A stretch of 64,000 nt of DNA from Verrucomicrobiaceae bacterium (GTDB taxonomy: Bacteria > Verrucomicrobiota > Verrucomicrobiia > Verrucomicrobiales > Akkermansiaceae): contig JAIYDP010000042.1 in NCBI GenBank assembly GCA_027487435.1, forward strand, positions 1-64,000. Reading direction: 5' to 3'. Below, in pieces: positions 21,807 to 35,966 of the stretch. Within the stretch, counting starts at the first letter, position 1, and each line of letters starts with the position of its first letter. The position numbers were made by a program, and so were the translations under genes. The notes below the pieces were generated by a model that was not told the origin of the DNA, made no database searches, and saw only the letters and a list, made by a program, of their open reading frames with translations.

Positions 21807-24800
21807 ATGAGCTCAAACAATGTCGTGCAGCTTCAAAGGGTACTAAGCCATCTTACGGATGGGTCCAGGAGATCTTCAGACTTTTCTCTTCGGATAGCAG
21901 AAATGAAGGGCATCTTCGCGAACGCAGGCAGCGTCGACGATTGCTGTAAGAACGATCTACGTGAATCGTTGATGCAGAATCCTCTGATTATTGTTTCTCA
22001 TTTGACATCCTAGTAACGCTATTTGCTGTTCTCCTGGACGATGACAACAAATTTGCAGATATAATTCTGGACTCTTGTGGGGACGATAAAATTTTTGCCG
22101 AAGGAAAATCGGAGGCATACAATCTCATTGCAGACGTAGTCAAAACTATCGGGATTAAGTCTCCCGACTCACTGAAAAGCGTGATTGTACAGAGCCATGA
22201 TTGCCTTCTGCCATTTACACTAAGAGGCCAATGGAGCAACGAGCTTCGACTTTGAGACATCTTCCGCTGTCAAGGAGTCTTTTCTCAATCTCATGGGCTC
22301 TATCGTGAAATGGTCATCGCATCTTGTGAAAGCGAACCTAGTATTGAGATTGTAGTGACGCCATCAAGTTTTTTGATTTCGCGTAGGGCGATTTCCCAAG
22401 CGGCCGCACCAAAGACGAAGGCTCCTGCGGGAGGTGCTCAGCATGTATTAAAGTGTCTCACTACCATCAGTTCGCCACGCTGCTGTGAGGTTGATCGGGC
22501 TGGTCCTTTTGCAGTTTGGCAAGGATATCTCTGGTAGCGAAGCTACAAAGGCTTGCTTGACAATCATGGACTGCCTGCGGATGGGCATGGAAAACGATGC
22601 GCAGCAAGTGGGATGAATGGCTACGTCACTGATGTCGTTCTCAGGTCATCGCGGGTAGCATTGACGGGGCGAGATTCGCACTGCAATCGGGGCATTCTCG
22701 GATATTTGATTGCAGCATGCTGGAAAAACTTTATGTCGTCGCTATGACATCCTTGGCAATGATCAAAGAGTCGAAAAGGTTTTCCGTTCAGAGAGGTCGC
22801 CCTCCTGTTGCTTGTCTGACGAGCTCAGCGGCTCTAAAGCTGCTTTCAAAACAGAGCTCTTGCTTTCTCCCTTTCATTGCAAAAGGTGCGGAGGAGCAAG
22901 TGGTGCGGCTTGTGCCGCTTATCAACCATGTCAATAGAGACATCAGAAATGCTGCGTTTCCGGCACTGGACTCTTGGATTGAGACTGTCGATTTTCTCGC
23001 TATTGTTTTTGATTGATCAGGTTGCGAAAGCGCTGTGTGAAGACAAATCAGACGGGAGCAGAAACACGTTCAAGGTATCCTCTCGTTGCGTCGGTCACCC
23101 CTTAACTCCAGGCTCTTTTGAAACTCTTCACCGACGTCATTAAGTCCCCGACGTCTTCTCAGAGGGACTTGTTCATGGGCATTCGCTGTCTTGGCAAGCT
23201 CTCACTCACCATTCGAACTACCCTCGGTGAGTCTGAGTGCAGTCGATTACTTTCAGCACTCATGGACTTGGGCGACAGAATTTTATCATCGTACGAACCC
23301 CCCCCATCCCCTTTATTTTTCAAGATTTCTCATCGCGTAGGCAAAGTAGCGAAGAGGACGTTGCTTACCACCTCCCTAATGTCGTCCAATCGTACACTTC
23401 TTTTTTGGACGGGCTCTCTTCTCCCCCATTTTTTTTCGCCAAGTACTTGTCGCGTCTGGCGTCAAGGCTGGTTGCGTCATTTCCTGCTGCGGCCCTCAAG
23501 AAACGCGATGCTTTCGCTCATGCTTTTCGAAATCTCTTCACAAGTCTGCTGCACCATCAAAGCGTCTTTGATGAGGTTCACGACACCTGTGGTGAGACCG
23601 CGAGCTGACCTGGCATTCACAGCGACAGTACGAAGCATCGTTTTGCTTGCGTGTTCTCCATCGATTGCACCTGACAAAGACCTTGTTGGAGACTCTGTTA
23701 AAGATTATACTCAGCTTGTCATTGTGCTCGATACAGTGCTGGATGTGTCGTTTCAAGAGAAAACGAGAGAAAAGCTACTTGATGTAATTTCTGAAACGAT
23801 TGAGAAGCTTGACCTGTCTTACGCTATCAAAGCAGACGACAGCACAGACTCTGCAGATGCGTCTGCAAGTGCACTTCTTGTCTCCAAACCCGCAGACGTG
23901 GCTGCCTTCGCCGCACTCGCCCAGTTCGCGGCTCGGGTCTTTGAAAGCATCTCCGACTCCGTCCTTCGAGTGTGGACCTTGCCGCTTCTTCGGCAAGTGT
24001 TGTCCAGGTCCCAAGACTTCCCATTGGTAGAGCACTGCGCTATGCGTTCTCTTAATGTGCAGATCAGTGGACTCTATGACATCGCTGCCATCTTGCTGAA
24101 GAATTTAGAAAAATTGATAACAGGCTCAATGCCTTGCGACGTTTCAGACCTTAGCTTCGTCAGAGACTACGTGTTACATCTTTGTTCCAGGCTGAAGAGA
24201 TTCCATGACACGCTGCAGCAGGCTGCTGTGGCTGCAGTTCTTTCTTGCCCGCCCCTCTTGTTGTCGCAGGCTGCGTTCCTATCTACTCTAAGACTTGCAT
24301 TGGTTCTTGGCGTTTCGTATCCCTATTTTCGCTTTATATTATTTTTGTTTTACATCAAAATTGTCATTTGCTACCGTTCCTCCTTAGCCCGAAGTCATAC
24401 TCCTACGGCAATTGGCGCAATCAGTGCCCTCGAGCGCTGGACAACAATGCCCAACTCGCCGGCGTTGGACGATGTCCTTCCGCTGCTGCGCGAGTACATT
24501 AAGAATTCTTCGCACGGTGCCGTAGAAATGGCAACACCCCCACATGAAGCCACATCGAAAAAGCGAAAGCGCACTGACGCCGCCTCCGTTGCGCGTTTGC
24601 TCGTCGTGCAGGAGGTGGTTTGATGCAATGGTCATTGATTTGCCAAAGGTTGATAGCAACAGCGTGGCGCTTCGCGTTTTGAGATTATTGGGGAGGCTGG
24701 GGTCACGAAGTGCGGCCTTGATATCGGGGGATGAGAGCAGTACAAATGCCCCAGCGATGAGGGCTTCAAATGTACTCCCGATGACATTTGCTTTTTCCGA

Positions 24801-27800
24801 CGGAGCATCGCTGACGCTGCCGATGGGTATTACTTTGATGTTCTGCAGTGACGAGGCAGATTCTCTCATCCCAATCGTCTCTCAGCTGGCCTTGTCAAGC
24901 CAAGACCGCCAGACAAAAGTCTCCGCATGCGAACTCCTCCACTCCCTCATCGTCGCACTCGTTGGCCAGCATGGCACAGCGCAGGGCCTGGAGCCAATGA
25001 AGCAGGTTTGTTTCTGCGTCGAGCAGCTCAGTTTCCTAGGATGTTTTCAACTCTGCCTTTGCTCATCTTTTTCCCGTTCAAATCCGCCTTGCTGTCGATG
25101 CGGATTCTGTAACGAGACGCTTGTTTGGGACCCTCCTGTTGCAGCTGCTCCGTTGGTTCAATTCGGACATACCGCAGCTCCGGACTCCCTCTGAGCTTCT
25201 TCTTGAGGCTCTCCTCAGCGCCCTGTCTGAGACGACTGACGGACGCATCCGCGACTTCACGTCCGGGTGCGTTGGTGAGTATCTGAAGTGGATTCTGAAG
25301 ACTATTCGACCTGTGAGCTCGTCTGATATCATCTCATACATCAAAGGAAGAAGTTGAGTCGTCAAAAGTTTTAAAGCGCCTCTTGCGCCGGCTCTACGCC
25401 CTCCTTCGCCACCCCACCACGTTGAAGCGTCTTGGCGGACTAACTGCACTATACGCGGCGTTGGAGCCTTTTGCTGCCTCTGCTCAAGCTGCTGACATTT
25501 ACATTCTCGAAGCGTTTGGCGCGTGCCTCTTTTCTGCGAACCTGGCAGATGCAGATGATTCATCAATTGGTACGTTGGAAGCTTGTCAACGAGCTGCCCG
25601 TCGATTGCTGCGTATTGTCAAAGCGCATGCAGACATTTTGCGCCGCCCTCGTGGTGGAAAAGTCGATCGGCGTGGGTTTGCAACTTTAAGCGATCTTGTC
25701 GAGAACATTGTTCAGGTGGGTCCCCTTCACTAAAAAGTTAACGAGTGCAAGGGTTGCGTGTCAGCTGGACGTGCGTTCCGTGCTGTTGCTGCAGACGTCC
25801 TTCCAAGTCTTCTTAAGGAAGCCAATGGTGGGCGCAAGGGCTCCACGTTATTGATCATGTCAGCGACCTTCTCGAAGCCTTCGGAATGGTTTTTGACTGC
25901 GTGTGGGCTGAAACACTTGAAGGTCTTTGTTGTCGCCCTAAACGAGTCGACAGTTCAACCCTTTGTCCCAACGACTGCGTCGTTCAGGGCGATTGCTGCA
26001 GCATCAAGTTTCCTGCATTGGTGCGTCCGGAACTTCTTTATCATAGACTGTCAGTTCAATGAAGCTATTGCGAACATTAGCTTCCTTCTAGACCTGGCAG
26101 CTGATGCAGGTTCGACCCCTTGCGAGACAAGCATAGTTGCGGAGCGAATGGATGCCTTCTTTTCGCTTCATTTGCTCCTTCTTGAGGGTCTAGCAATCTT
26201 TGGGGACCGGGCACATGGTGCAAACGTTCTGAGCGGCAGTCGCGCCTCTCATCTCGTGTCTGCTGTCATGGGTGCGAACGATGAACTGCTCTGGGAGCCT
26301 TCACGCCAACGGATACGACAGTTATGTCAGCTTCTGATTGACGCAACTTGCGTGCGAGCACCCATTGCAAATGCGCTCAACTTCCTGTTGTCGTCGGATG
26401 ATTTTTTGCTTCGATCAGACTTCTCAGGTACTCTTTCTACTAATGACCACTCAACCCGCAGCTTTCACCCCTCCTCAGCTTGATCGAGCTGCGGAAAAAC
26501 TGCACAGATTCGCTGAAGTTGTTGGCTCTGGCTTTTTGATGCGCATGGGCGTCTCTTCAGCCGCACTTTCTCACGATCTCATAACTTCAGCAGCGCGCCT
26601 AGTGGAGCTATCACCGTCCATTCCCTCACGCGAACGAGTCGGCAACCTCCTTCTCAAGATCTCTTTCTTGTTGTCATTTCCTGTCTTGAAGCTTTTTGAC
26701 GTGCTCGACGGACCTATTGGCTCTGCGTTTTCCTCCGCTTATGGGCCAACTATCGCTGCGGCTTTGGCATCGGGATTTGAACAATGCTCGAGGGAAGTAT
26801 TCGCGAGGCTGGGTAATCCGACGATTCCGTCTCTCATCCTCGCCATCTTGAAGACCACTGGCTCCTCATCCAACAGGTCTCTTCGGGTTGGAGTCGTGAA
26901 GGAGGCGCGAGATTGAATCGTCATTTCATCTGATATCCCAGATGCTCAAGTTTCTACCGCAAGTCTCGACAGCAGTTGCTGGCGACAATGGGGCTGGTAT
27001 GAAATTTTCGAGTGATTTCTTGTCCGCCCTCTGCGCTGCTGACCCCGCGTGCGTTGCTCAAGCAAATGAAGCTCACAAATGCGTAATATTCATCCACGCC
27101 ACGCATAATTCTACCAGCTTCTCGACGTCACACAACGGTTGATTTCCTCTGCCACCAGCACGTCCCAATCGACAGAGGCGATTGTTGCCCTTGCGCCCGT
27201 GTTGCAGGTGGGTGCTCCGTCAGCCTTTTTGGATTTCTTGTCCGGCCTTGTGGAAGATCTGCCTGTGCGGTCGTCAAAATTGACGAAAGGATCGTCTGAG
27301 TACTTTGCGTTCAGCTCCAAACAAACTGCATTGCTATCCCTTCTCAGGTCTTGTTCCGTGGCTGAGATTTTGCCGTTCTTTTACTCAACTCTTGCACAGT
27401 CGGACCACATCATGCGATCTGACGTCGACGCTGCTGTCTCTCAGTTCGTCAGAAATCTGTCAGAAGGAGAGGCGAAGAAAGCCTTTCGATCGACGCTGGC
27501 GTAGGGCCTTTATACTATCTGCTTGACCCCACAGCTTTATCTCCTCCCGTTCGCGACTTGACGCTGCGGGGCTCAACCTTCGAGTTTTTTTTGCCGATTC
27601 TTTTTTGCCTCAAATTGCGTCGTCGAATTCGACAGCAGCTTGGTTCTCTGCTGTCATTTCAGATGACTTCCCCGTCATTTTGTCCACTCTGACATCCTCT
27701 TGCTCCGACCCTTTTCGAGTCGTCGAAAGGATTGCCGCACAGCGCGTTGTCCAAGAACTGTTCGCGCGGTTATCGTACGACGAGATCAAGCAGTTCGTGA

Positions 27801-30800
27801 ACCCTCTCTTCGTCGCAGCCACCAAATGCCCCACATCAGTTGGTAATGAATTCACAAAGCACTTGATCAAAATCTCATCATCTGTGAAGTCCACCTCCCT
27901 CCCACATCCTTCGACGTACCCCACACAATTGGATTTGCTCCCCCCTTTCCAAAACACCATCTCCCTCCTCTTCTTTTCGTCCGCTTACTCGGCGCTGTGT
28001 GCTGTCATTTCCCGCACACAAACCCGAGAAGAGTTCTTCAGCAAGTACCTCTTGCAAGACCCCCCCTGGGCAAATATTGTTGACGTCAGCTCTGAGCTCC
28101 GCCTGACTGTCGAGACGGACTTCGTCTTAGCGCAGCAGAAGTCAGAGGCTGCAACAGGCGTTGGTGGACCTGAAGGGGGCGTTTACGTCTCGTCGCAGAT
28201 TTTGGAGACGTCTTCATTGTCTCAAGACATCCGGGTTCTTGAAAGCGCGATCGCGCGGTCGAAGTCTGTCACTCAAATGTCGGTTCGTGGTGGAGCACTT
28301 GAACTTGATGATTTGAACCGAATGGCCATCATGATTCCTTTGCTGCGTGCTTTTGACCGAATGGAAGAGATGTTTTCCAAATCATGGAACCCACAGAAAC
28401 CTCCGGATTGGATCGTCGCGCTTGTGGGAGAGTTAGGCTGTGCCAATGCTCATCTCAATGTTAAGGCGTTCCTCCTCCGTCTCATTGTCAACAAGGAGAA
28501 AATGTTTTCGACTTTCAAGCAGACAGTAGTGGGTCCCATGTGCGCTGCAGTCGTGGATGTGTCGAAACCGCACTCTGGTGACCTAAGCCGTGCATTCAAT
28601 TATCTCCTGCGAGACGTCACAACTACTTTGACAGCATGGCAAGTTGATCTCGTGGCCGAACGTGACCGTCGCGCTGGATCTGACCTATTGGTACCGTATT
28701 TTTGCTTTATTTATTTATTTGTGATAGGAGTTTCTTTGTCAGGTTATTCCTCATGAGCGCCCTTCCATTATGTCAGCGAATGTGCGCTCCGTGCGCGCTC
28801 TCTTTGCGCTGTGGAAAAAGAGCGTCGTAGCCCCAGCTGTGCGCTATTCCTGATCGTGTCATTGACTTTGTCAGAGCGTTATTCTTGCATTTGCTCAAGG
28901 CCATCGCAGTGCCAAAGCAGATCAACTGTACCGCCTTGCGGCGATTCAGATCTTGTCAGCAGCACTTGCGAATGGCCACTCGTTGTCCTCCATCTTCCCC
29001 TCACAATCGGATCGCGTCACGTTGGTTGAGCGACTTGTCGCAGGCTTCAATGACGACCGCTCAAGGGTTGTCAAGACGTCTTCTGCGGCTGTTTGTGCCC
29101 AGCTTCTCGGCAATGACGATGACTTTCTCTCTCTCCGCAAACACCTCACTGCCGCCGTCGCCAAAGCGCACTCTTCGAATCGCTTTGACGACCTGGTTGC
29201 ACTTATCGCAGGTGCGGCAGAGTTTGCCCCGGATTTTGTTTTCGGAACCCTCAAGTACGTTGCAGATATATTTCCAAAGGTGTCGGGGACTCTCCGCAGT
29301 AGCATCGTTCGAGCATTGGGAGCTAGCTGCGCCAAATGTGGGGACTTGGGGCAGTTTGTCGCTCACATTCGTCCATTCCTTTTGCGCGCAGTGAATGACG
29401 ACGTTGGGGCAGCAGCCACAGCCGAGGGGCTGAGGCTTGCGGCTGCAGCAGCTCCTCAGTTGACAGAATCTGAGCGCAACCAAGTTCTTATCTATGCAAC
29501 AAACGCTGCGTCTAGCCCCACCGCTCAGGTCAGAGCGGCAGCGATTGATGTTCTGATATGGCTCTTTGACAATGACGCCCACGGCAGAGATGACGGTGCT
29601 TTGCGAATGGCGCTGGCCTCATTTTGCGATGACGCCGATGACTCTGTCCGCTCGAAGGCATGTTCGTTTTGGGTCAGTCGTGATAAGTTGAGATTTGGAG
29701 CAAAGCTACATGACCGCATCTGCGGCATGGCAGCAGCTCTAGATGTTGCGGACATCGACACTCGTTGGCTTAGCATTTTTACGAGGGTGTTGATGGGTGG
29801 TGTTGTTGATGCGGACCGCGCCCTCTTCACACGTCCGCTGCGAGAATGCGCTTTTGCAACCATGGTCATTGATCCAAACTTCTCTCTTCCGATCTCATCA
29901 AGCTTGCCGTTGTCCATCTCAGGGAGTTTGTCCCAAGGTGACATTGCAGTTGATGACCCCTCGTTTGCTCCTCGATTCGTTGCGGCCACACAAGCGGCTG
30001 GTGTGTCCATGACCCAGACAGACTTCTTCACTTCACTAGAACGAATCACTGTCACGTCCGAGTCAGTTGAAGTTGACGCTCCCATCGCGGTTGGTGGCCG
30101 CGAGCGATTCCGGCCAGTGGCTGCTGCTGAAGCGGAGAGCTTTCATGCTCGTCGCATGCTGAAGCTCGATACGGCGAAGCGGAGGGCTGCTGAAGTGGAG
30201 AAGGAGGGTCGGCACAAGGGAGTGACTGTGGCGAGGACATATCGCGTGGGGGAGCTTCCTGACATTGAGATCAAGGCCTCGGACGTGTTGAACCCCCTCA
30301 GCTCTCTCCTTTCGCGCGACGATCAAGTGGCGAAGCGCCTGTTCGTGTCCCTGGTTCGTGCTCTCAACGACTCCCTGCCTCAAGCATCTCTCAACGCGCT
30401 CTCAACGATATTTGAGGAAATGCTATCTCGCCAGACTTCTCGAGCCCCAGATCTGGCTGCGGCATTACTCGAGGCTGCAACCGATTGTCCGCAATTGCGA
30501 GTCGCGCCCCTCACTGTGATGCAAGCGTCACTGACTGTGGGGCACTACAGAGATGGTGCCGTTTGTTTGGAGGCGATGATAATGCGGAAAGTTGATTCTC
30601 TGCCACCATCATCGCGGGGAAGCCATTCTTCCAAAGCTGCAGTTGCAGACGACGTTTGGGCTCAACTAGCGTCTTTGTACAGCGCCATGGGGCAATACGA
30701 CGTCGTGCGAGGGCTTACTGAGAAGTTTTCTAAGCTCGACTTCACCAAGGCAGCCCTTGAAGCTGAGGTCATGGGCGACTATGAGGGTGCGTTGCGGTCC

Positions 30801-33800
30801 TACGACTTGGCGCTAGACGAGCTCAAAAAACGAGAGGATACTGGGAACATGTGGACTGGTAAGGATAAACCGTGTGACATGGAGGTGAGTTGAAACCGCT
30901 GCTGTAGCTAACGCCCTCAGATCCACGCCTGGGAAATGGGTCGTATCGCTGCGTTGCGTCTGTGCCGTCGGCTGAGCGCGGTGCGCGAGGCTTTACGCCA
31001 TTGCGTTGACGAGCCTGCGTCTTTGTTTGGAGAGGAGAGTGGCGAGTTGCTTGGTCGAGATTTGTTTGGTGCCATTGCGTTTGATCCCACCACACCACCA
31101 GATGATAAGGATCGACTCATGCTTTCTCAATTCATTCGCACCCATTCGACGGGAATCTCCGTCCGCCGCCGGGCAATTTTGGAAGGTGATCTTGCAGCTG
31201 AGGTTGCGACTGCGCACCTCGTGCGTGGAGATGTTGAGATGGCGCTGCATTCTGTGCGCACAGCCTACGCTCGGGTCTTGCTGGAGTTTTCAAAGTCCGG
31301 TAGCGCTGGTGACGACCGCGCGTGGATGCGGCTGCGGCTACTTCCTCGTCTGTTTGACATTGAGCAAGTTGGAATGGCCTTGTACGCTGCCTAAAGCTGA
31401 GCCGTCTCACCTCTACAGACTGCGGAGCGACATCGAGGCCTCTGCAGAAGTAGCGTCGGACATTGCTGCACGAATGCCTCACGTCCGATTGGACGATGCG
31501 TCGGTGTGGGAGGAGGCAACCCTTCGCAAAGTCGTGTTGCTGAATGCGCTGGAGAGGAAATTCGACAGCAGCAACGTACGTAAGTTGACGCTGTCTCTGA
31601 CTTGGCACAGAAGAACGCCATTGACGCTTCGAAGACGTCTATTCTCCTAGAGGCAGTCCGCGCGCAGCGCCGAAGGAACAATTTTGTTTCGGCAGAGGCA
31701 AACTTAAGGATGCTACTTGAGTCGCAAGACTCGACGCGAAGGGTTTTGTTCATTGCAGAGGCTGCCAAGATGAAGCTAGCGAAGTTTCTAGTGCGGCGGA
31801 GCGGCGTTGACGCGTGCCCATCGTTTGTGAAAAGCTTGGAAGGTGTCGTCAAGACGTTTGTGCGTTTTGAGGAAGTCTCTTGTTGACACTTCAGGAGAGC
31901 AAAATTGAAAGTCCTTCTGCACCCCATCTCTCTCTCTTTCATTCCGCCCTCGCTAAATCACTTGCACATATAGCTGCGGTGACCTCTTATTCGGACCCCA
32001 CACTGCAGACTCAAGCGTATGAGCGATTCAAAGCATCTGTAAAAGCGGCTGAAGACGTCGGAGGAGCAGTGCTAGCCAAGAGGCACTTGCAGCTCTCGAT
32101 GTTCCTGAATGCGGTCATTTCATCACAGAGTGGTGGGGATAACGCCATCATCAACAGCTTCGTTCGAAGTGTGATGCGCGCTATTGAGATGGGTAATCCA
32201 CGCGCTGCGCTCCTGTTCCCGCGCGTTCTTGAAGTTGTCGAGAGTTTGCCCCTGCTGCATGCTGAGTTTGCCTCAGCAGCTGAGCACGCCCCCGTGTCGT
32301 TGTTGTCGAGGTGGAGGACGCAGCTCATCGGGTTTCTTTTCTCCGGCCTCAAGGCCAAGGTTGTTCCTCTCCTCGTCAAGGTGGCTGTTGCTGAGCCTCA
32401 AGCCTTTTTCTATGCGTTTAACACGGCTGCCGAGTCGTCTCCCAATCTGCGGAAGGATGCAGCATTTACGCTCTTGTTTCGAGAGATGGAGCGGCCGGTG
32501 GGGCGACTCCAGCGCCAATTCATTTCAGCTTTGGAGGCTCTGACCCACCCCGAATTGACTCTCAAGCAGCTTCTAAACGAGATGAAAGGGTGCGTTTCTC
32601 GTCGAAAGCTACATGACGCAAAAACGCGAGCCGTTGCAATTGTTGCTGAGCTCGACGCGATGGTAGCCAGAGGGGCCCCTCACCACGTCAAGATCGAACA
32701 AAAGCTGCGAAAGCTGGTTGACAAGACGTTTGGTGAGCGGCTGGAGAAGGTTGAGAAGCTGGCTGAGGATGCTCTAACAAATCTCATCACGACCGTCGTC
32801 CAATTGGCTGCAGACGCAAGTCGCTCTGCTGCCGCTGGCATGCGCCTTCCAGTCGCACATATGTCTGCTTTTTTGGCAGCATATGACGGCTCAAAGCCGT
32901 CCGAGGCAAAGCTTGAGATTCCTTGTCACGGCGGGACCAATGGCGTGGACCTTGTTTCGGTCAGTCCGGAGCTGCTGGTGCTCTTGTCAATGCGTCTGCC
33001 GAAGCGGATCATCATGAATGGCGCAGATGAACGCGAATACGCGTTTGTTGTCAAGGGAGGGGAGGATCTTCGTCTCGACGAACGCGTCATGCAAATGTTT
33101 GACATCATGAACAACCTCCTCGCATTCGATGGCGACTGCTCTCGTGACCGCCTCCGCGTCAGAACATACGGCGTTGTGCCAATGTCCACCTCGGTCGGAG
33201 TGCTCGAGTGGGTCGGCGGCACCCGCACGCTTGCAGACCTCATCGAGTCGCAGCTCACATCTTCGACAAAGCCAATCTTTGCCAAGGCTGGAGATCCGAT
33301 CAAGGCGCTGCACAAGGACGTGAAGACCGTTGCAGACGTTGCTCGACTTCGTGCCGCTGACGTTGTCGCAGCGTTCTCAAAGGCTGAGGCCTCTGTCCCA
33401 CAGTCTTACCTCATGTTCTAAATCTAACCTCTGCAAGGTTTCTCCTTCGCAGCGCCATGACGAGCAGCGCAGCATCGCCGCAGAAATTCTTTATGGTCCG
33501 ACAGACCTTCTCTCGATCAATTGCCGCAGCCTCTATTTGCCAATACGTCGGCGGCATTGGCGATCGGCACCTAAAAAATATTCTCCTTCATGAAGCTAGT
33601 GGAGAGGCTGTTTTCATCGACTTTGGCCACGCTTTTGGATCGGCCATGCAACGGCTGCAAGTCCCGGAGCTGATGCCGTTCCGCATGACGAAGCAAATGA
33701 TCTCTGCCCTTGCGCCGCTTGACGCAGAAGGGCTGCTGCACTACAGCATGGTGCGCACACTAGCGGGTCCACCGTTCTTAGCCCCCTTCGCTCACGTTGC

Positions 33801-34332
33801 CAGCTCTGAAAAAGTCCCGCTCATTGCTCTTAGCAGCTCTCGGTGTCTTCGTCAAAGACCCTCTCATGTGTGAATATTTCATATCAGACTGAACTCCACA
33901 GGGATTGGGCGACCTTGCCGGACCGACATCCCCAAACCATCAAAATGTTAATTCGAAGGGCCTTTCTCACGCTACAGTATTGCTAAAGAGAAGCTGGAGA
34001 TCGTAGGCATGAAGCTTGATGGCGCCAATAGTGGCATTGTCATGGCAAAGTCGTTTAAATCCGATTTTTAATTCTTGCAGGAGGCGGAGCTGCGCCAAAC
34101 CTCTTCGACGCACAGGAACTCACCCGTACTCCCCATCCTTGTTTCGATCTCCAAGTTTGCTCACATCGGCTTAATTCTGACCCTATGCAGGGGTGACCCC
34201 TTGAGTTCGTCTCGAGCTCAACTACCGTCGCACGGATTGAACCCGACTGATCAAGTCCGCGCTCTCATGGACCACGCGAGGGATGCCAACGTGCTTGGGC
34301 GAGCTTATCAAGGATGGAACGCTTGGGTCTGA
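21807..34332 (+). CDS. PRKDC: DNA-dependent protein kinase catalytic subunit homologue
   Basis: A giant (~12.5 kb) PIKK gene with many tiny introns. The N-terminal two-thirds is alpha-solenoid (HEAT-like); from about 29.9 kb a FAT domain follows (MGQYDVVRGLTEKFSKLDFT). The kinase starts near 32.9 kb: LSMRLPKRIIMNGADEREYA, then VVKGGEDLRLDERVMQMFDI, then GIGDRHLKN (catalytic loop) and DFGHAFGSAMQRLQVPELMP. The 'KGGEDLR' and 'VPELMPFR' strings are characteristic of DNA-PKcs rather than TOR, ATM, ATR or SMG1. A 38-nt intron between VPQSYL and AMTSSAASPQKF is fixed by the family alignment. The gene ends with a FATC domain (HARDANVLGRAYQGWNAWV) at the extreme C-terminus. It acts in the nucleus with Ku in non-homologous end joining. 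Internal exon limits upstream of 28 kb are only approximate. Confidence 0.88.
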
Positions 34333-34471
34333 GAGAATGCCAACCCTTTCCTGTCATTGTCAGCGAAGCCAACTAGATAGGGCAACAAGGTTGTCATTGT
34401 TGCGGACAAGGCACCAATCTCAGATTCGTCCATTCTTGAGCGAATCTGTGAGAGTCATCAATATCGTAAAC

Positions 34472-35683
34472 TCAACAAACAATTCCAGCGAGCCAGAGTG
34501 CAAACCTTGCCGCAAAGCGGCGTTCCAACGACAGGCCAGCGCGGGACTTGTCGCCAGCACAAGCGAGCGCAAATTTCAACTCGGTTGCAGCATTTGGAGG
34601 AGGGCAAGTCGCAGCCCACTCCTCATCTGATGTCACCGAGTTCAGCGCCATTATGTGATCCCTGTCTGCTGCAAGCTCGTCAGCGTTGGCACTCAGGGCT
34701 CCTCCGCAAGCACTCACAAATGACGTTAGAGCTGATCTAAACTCTTTCACGTTAAAAATCATTCTTTTATGGTTACCCTCAGGACAGTAGCTGATGGACT
34801 CCGCTTCTGGAGTGTCATGCAATGTGGATGAATGCAACAAACCCTTGCCCAGAGAAAATCTCGCATGGCACCAAAGTGCTTCGTGGCCTGGGTACGCGAG
34901 GATAAGCGCTTTTGTGAAGCGGCGCTCGCTCCTCAACACCTCAAACGCTAACCCTCTGTCACTCTCATTGGACATCAAGGCCGAGATAAGACGCTGACGA
35001 TAATGCATGCCACTGTGATCTGACACGTGCTGATGTGTCCAAAATCTTCCATTTCGAAGCTCCTCCATGATCAAGCTGGCATCCATGTTCAAAATGAGGT
35101 CACCGCGGTAACTCCAGCAAAGGTAGTTCTTGGGATAGAGTTCGGCAGCTCTGGCACAGACAGCAAGGTCTTTTCGGATTTCTATGCTGGAAACGCCTCG
35201 AAGCCACCTCCTGCCGCGTTAACAGCGCGTATTCCGAAATACCTGTGTGCCCACGCTTCAGAACTTTTGGGATGCTTTGTAAAAATTAGATCAATGAGAT
35301 CCCATTCCTCTTGAGCTGTGACTATTTGCGAAATGATGAGCCTCTTTCGTATGTTCCAAGCGGTGTAATGGTCAGCATTGATCATCAGCAGTGTTCGAGT
35401 GAGGGATGCGAGAACTCCTGAGTCTGGGCATTGCCCTACGATCATGAGAAACGAGTTTTTCATTAATACGCAGTCTTTCCAATCGGAGCGCATCCGTAAC
35501 GTAGCTGAAAAGGTCCACTACTGCCGTGTAGCAAATGGCAAGCCTGCAGTCAGCGACCTGAACCGGAGACGAGTCGCTGTCTCCAAGGATAAGTCCAAGT
35601 TCCTTACTAACAGAATGAACATTACAAGCGACAAGCAAACATTTCTCCACTTGAGAACGCTGACAAGATGAGTGCTTGAACAT
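34472..35683 (-). CDS. PTAR1: Protein prenyltransferase alpha-subunit repeat protein PTAR1
   Basis: Tetratricopeptide-like PPTA repeats: INADHYTAWNIRKRLI, then KHPKSSEAWAHR, AELYPKNYLCWSYR and WTHQHVSDHSGMHYRQRLI. The last block is typical of PTAR1, the alpha subunit of geranylgeranyltransferase III, rather than of FNTA or RABGGTA. A 32-nt intron after EAWAHR removes an out-of-frame stretch and reconnects RWLRGVSSIEIRKDL. The first exon starts MFKHSSCQRSQVEKC. The enzyme adds a second, geranylgeranyl group to selected targets such as the SNARE YKT6. The gene converges on DNA-PKcs (about 140 bp gap) and diverges from GCN1. The exact stop after LWLAGIVC is less certain. Confidence 0.8.
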
Positions 35684-35966
35684 CCATGACTCTAGATTAC
35701 GTCTAATAGTCTTTAGAAAGAGGGAACTTAAGAAAAATGCAGCCTTTTTCTGAATTGGCCGAGAAAAGAAAAAGAAATCCTCTCCAATCGTCCTAAATTG
35801 ATCAAATTTGTTGCTTGAGTTTTTCTCTTAAAACTTCATCTCCTTCCGCTAACTTGTGAGTAAAAGTGCAATCGCTTTCTCCTTGAACGAATGGGTATCA
35901 GAGAATCCACTGAACGCTGTATGTGCGAAAACTTTTCGTAAAGACCCATTGCTCAATTTTACAATA

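Noticed and set aside
28946-29335. Minus-strand ORF within DNA-PKcs
   Set aside because: Lies inside a continuous 646-codon sense exon; no recognised motif.
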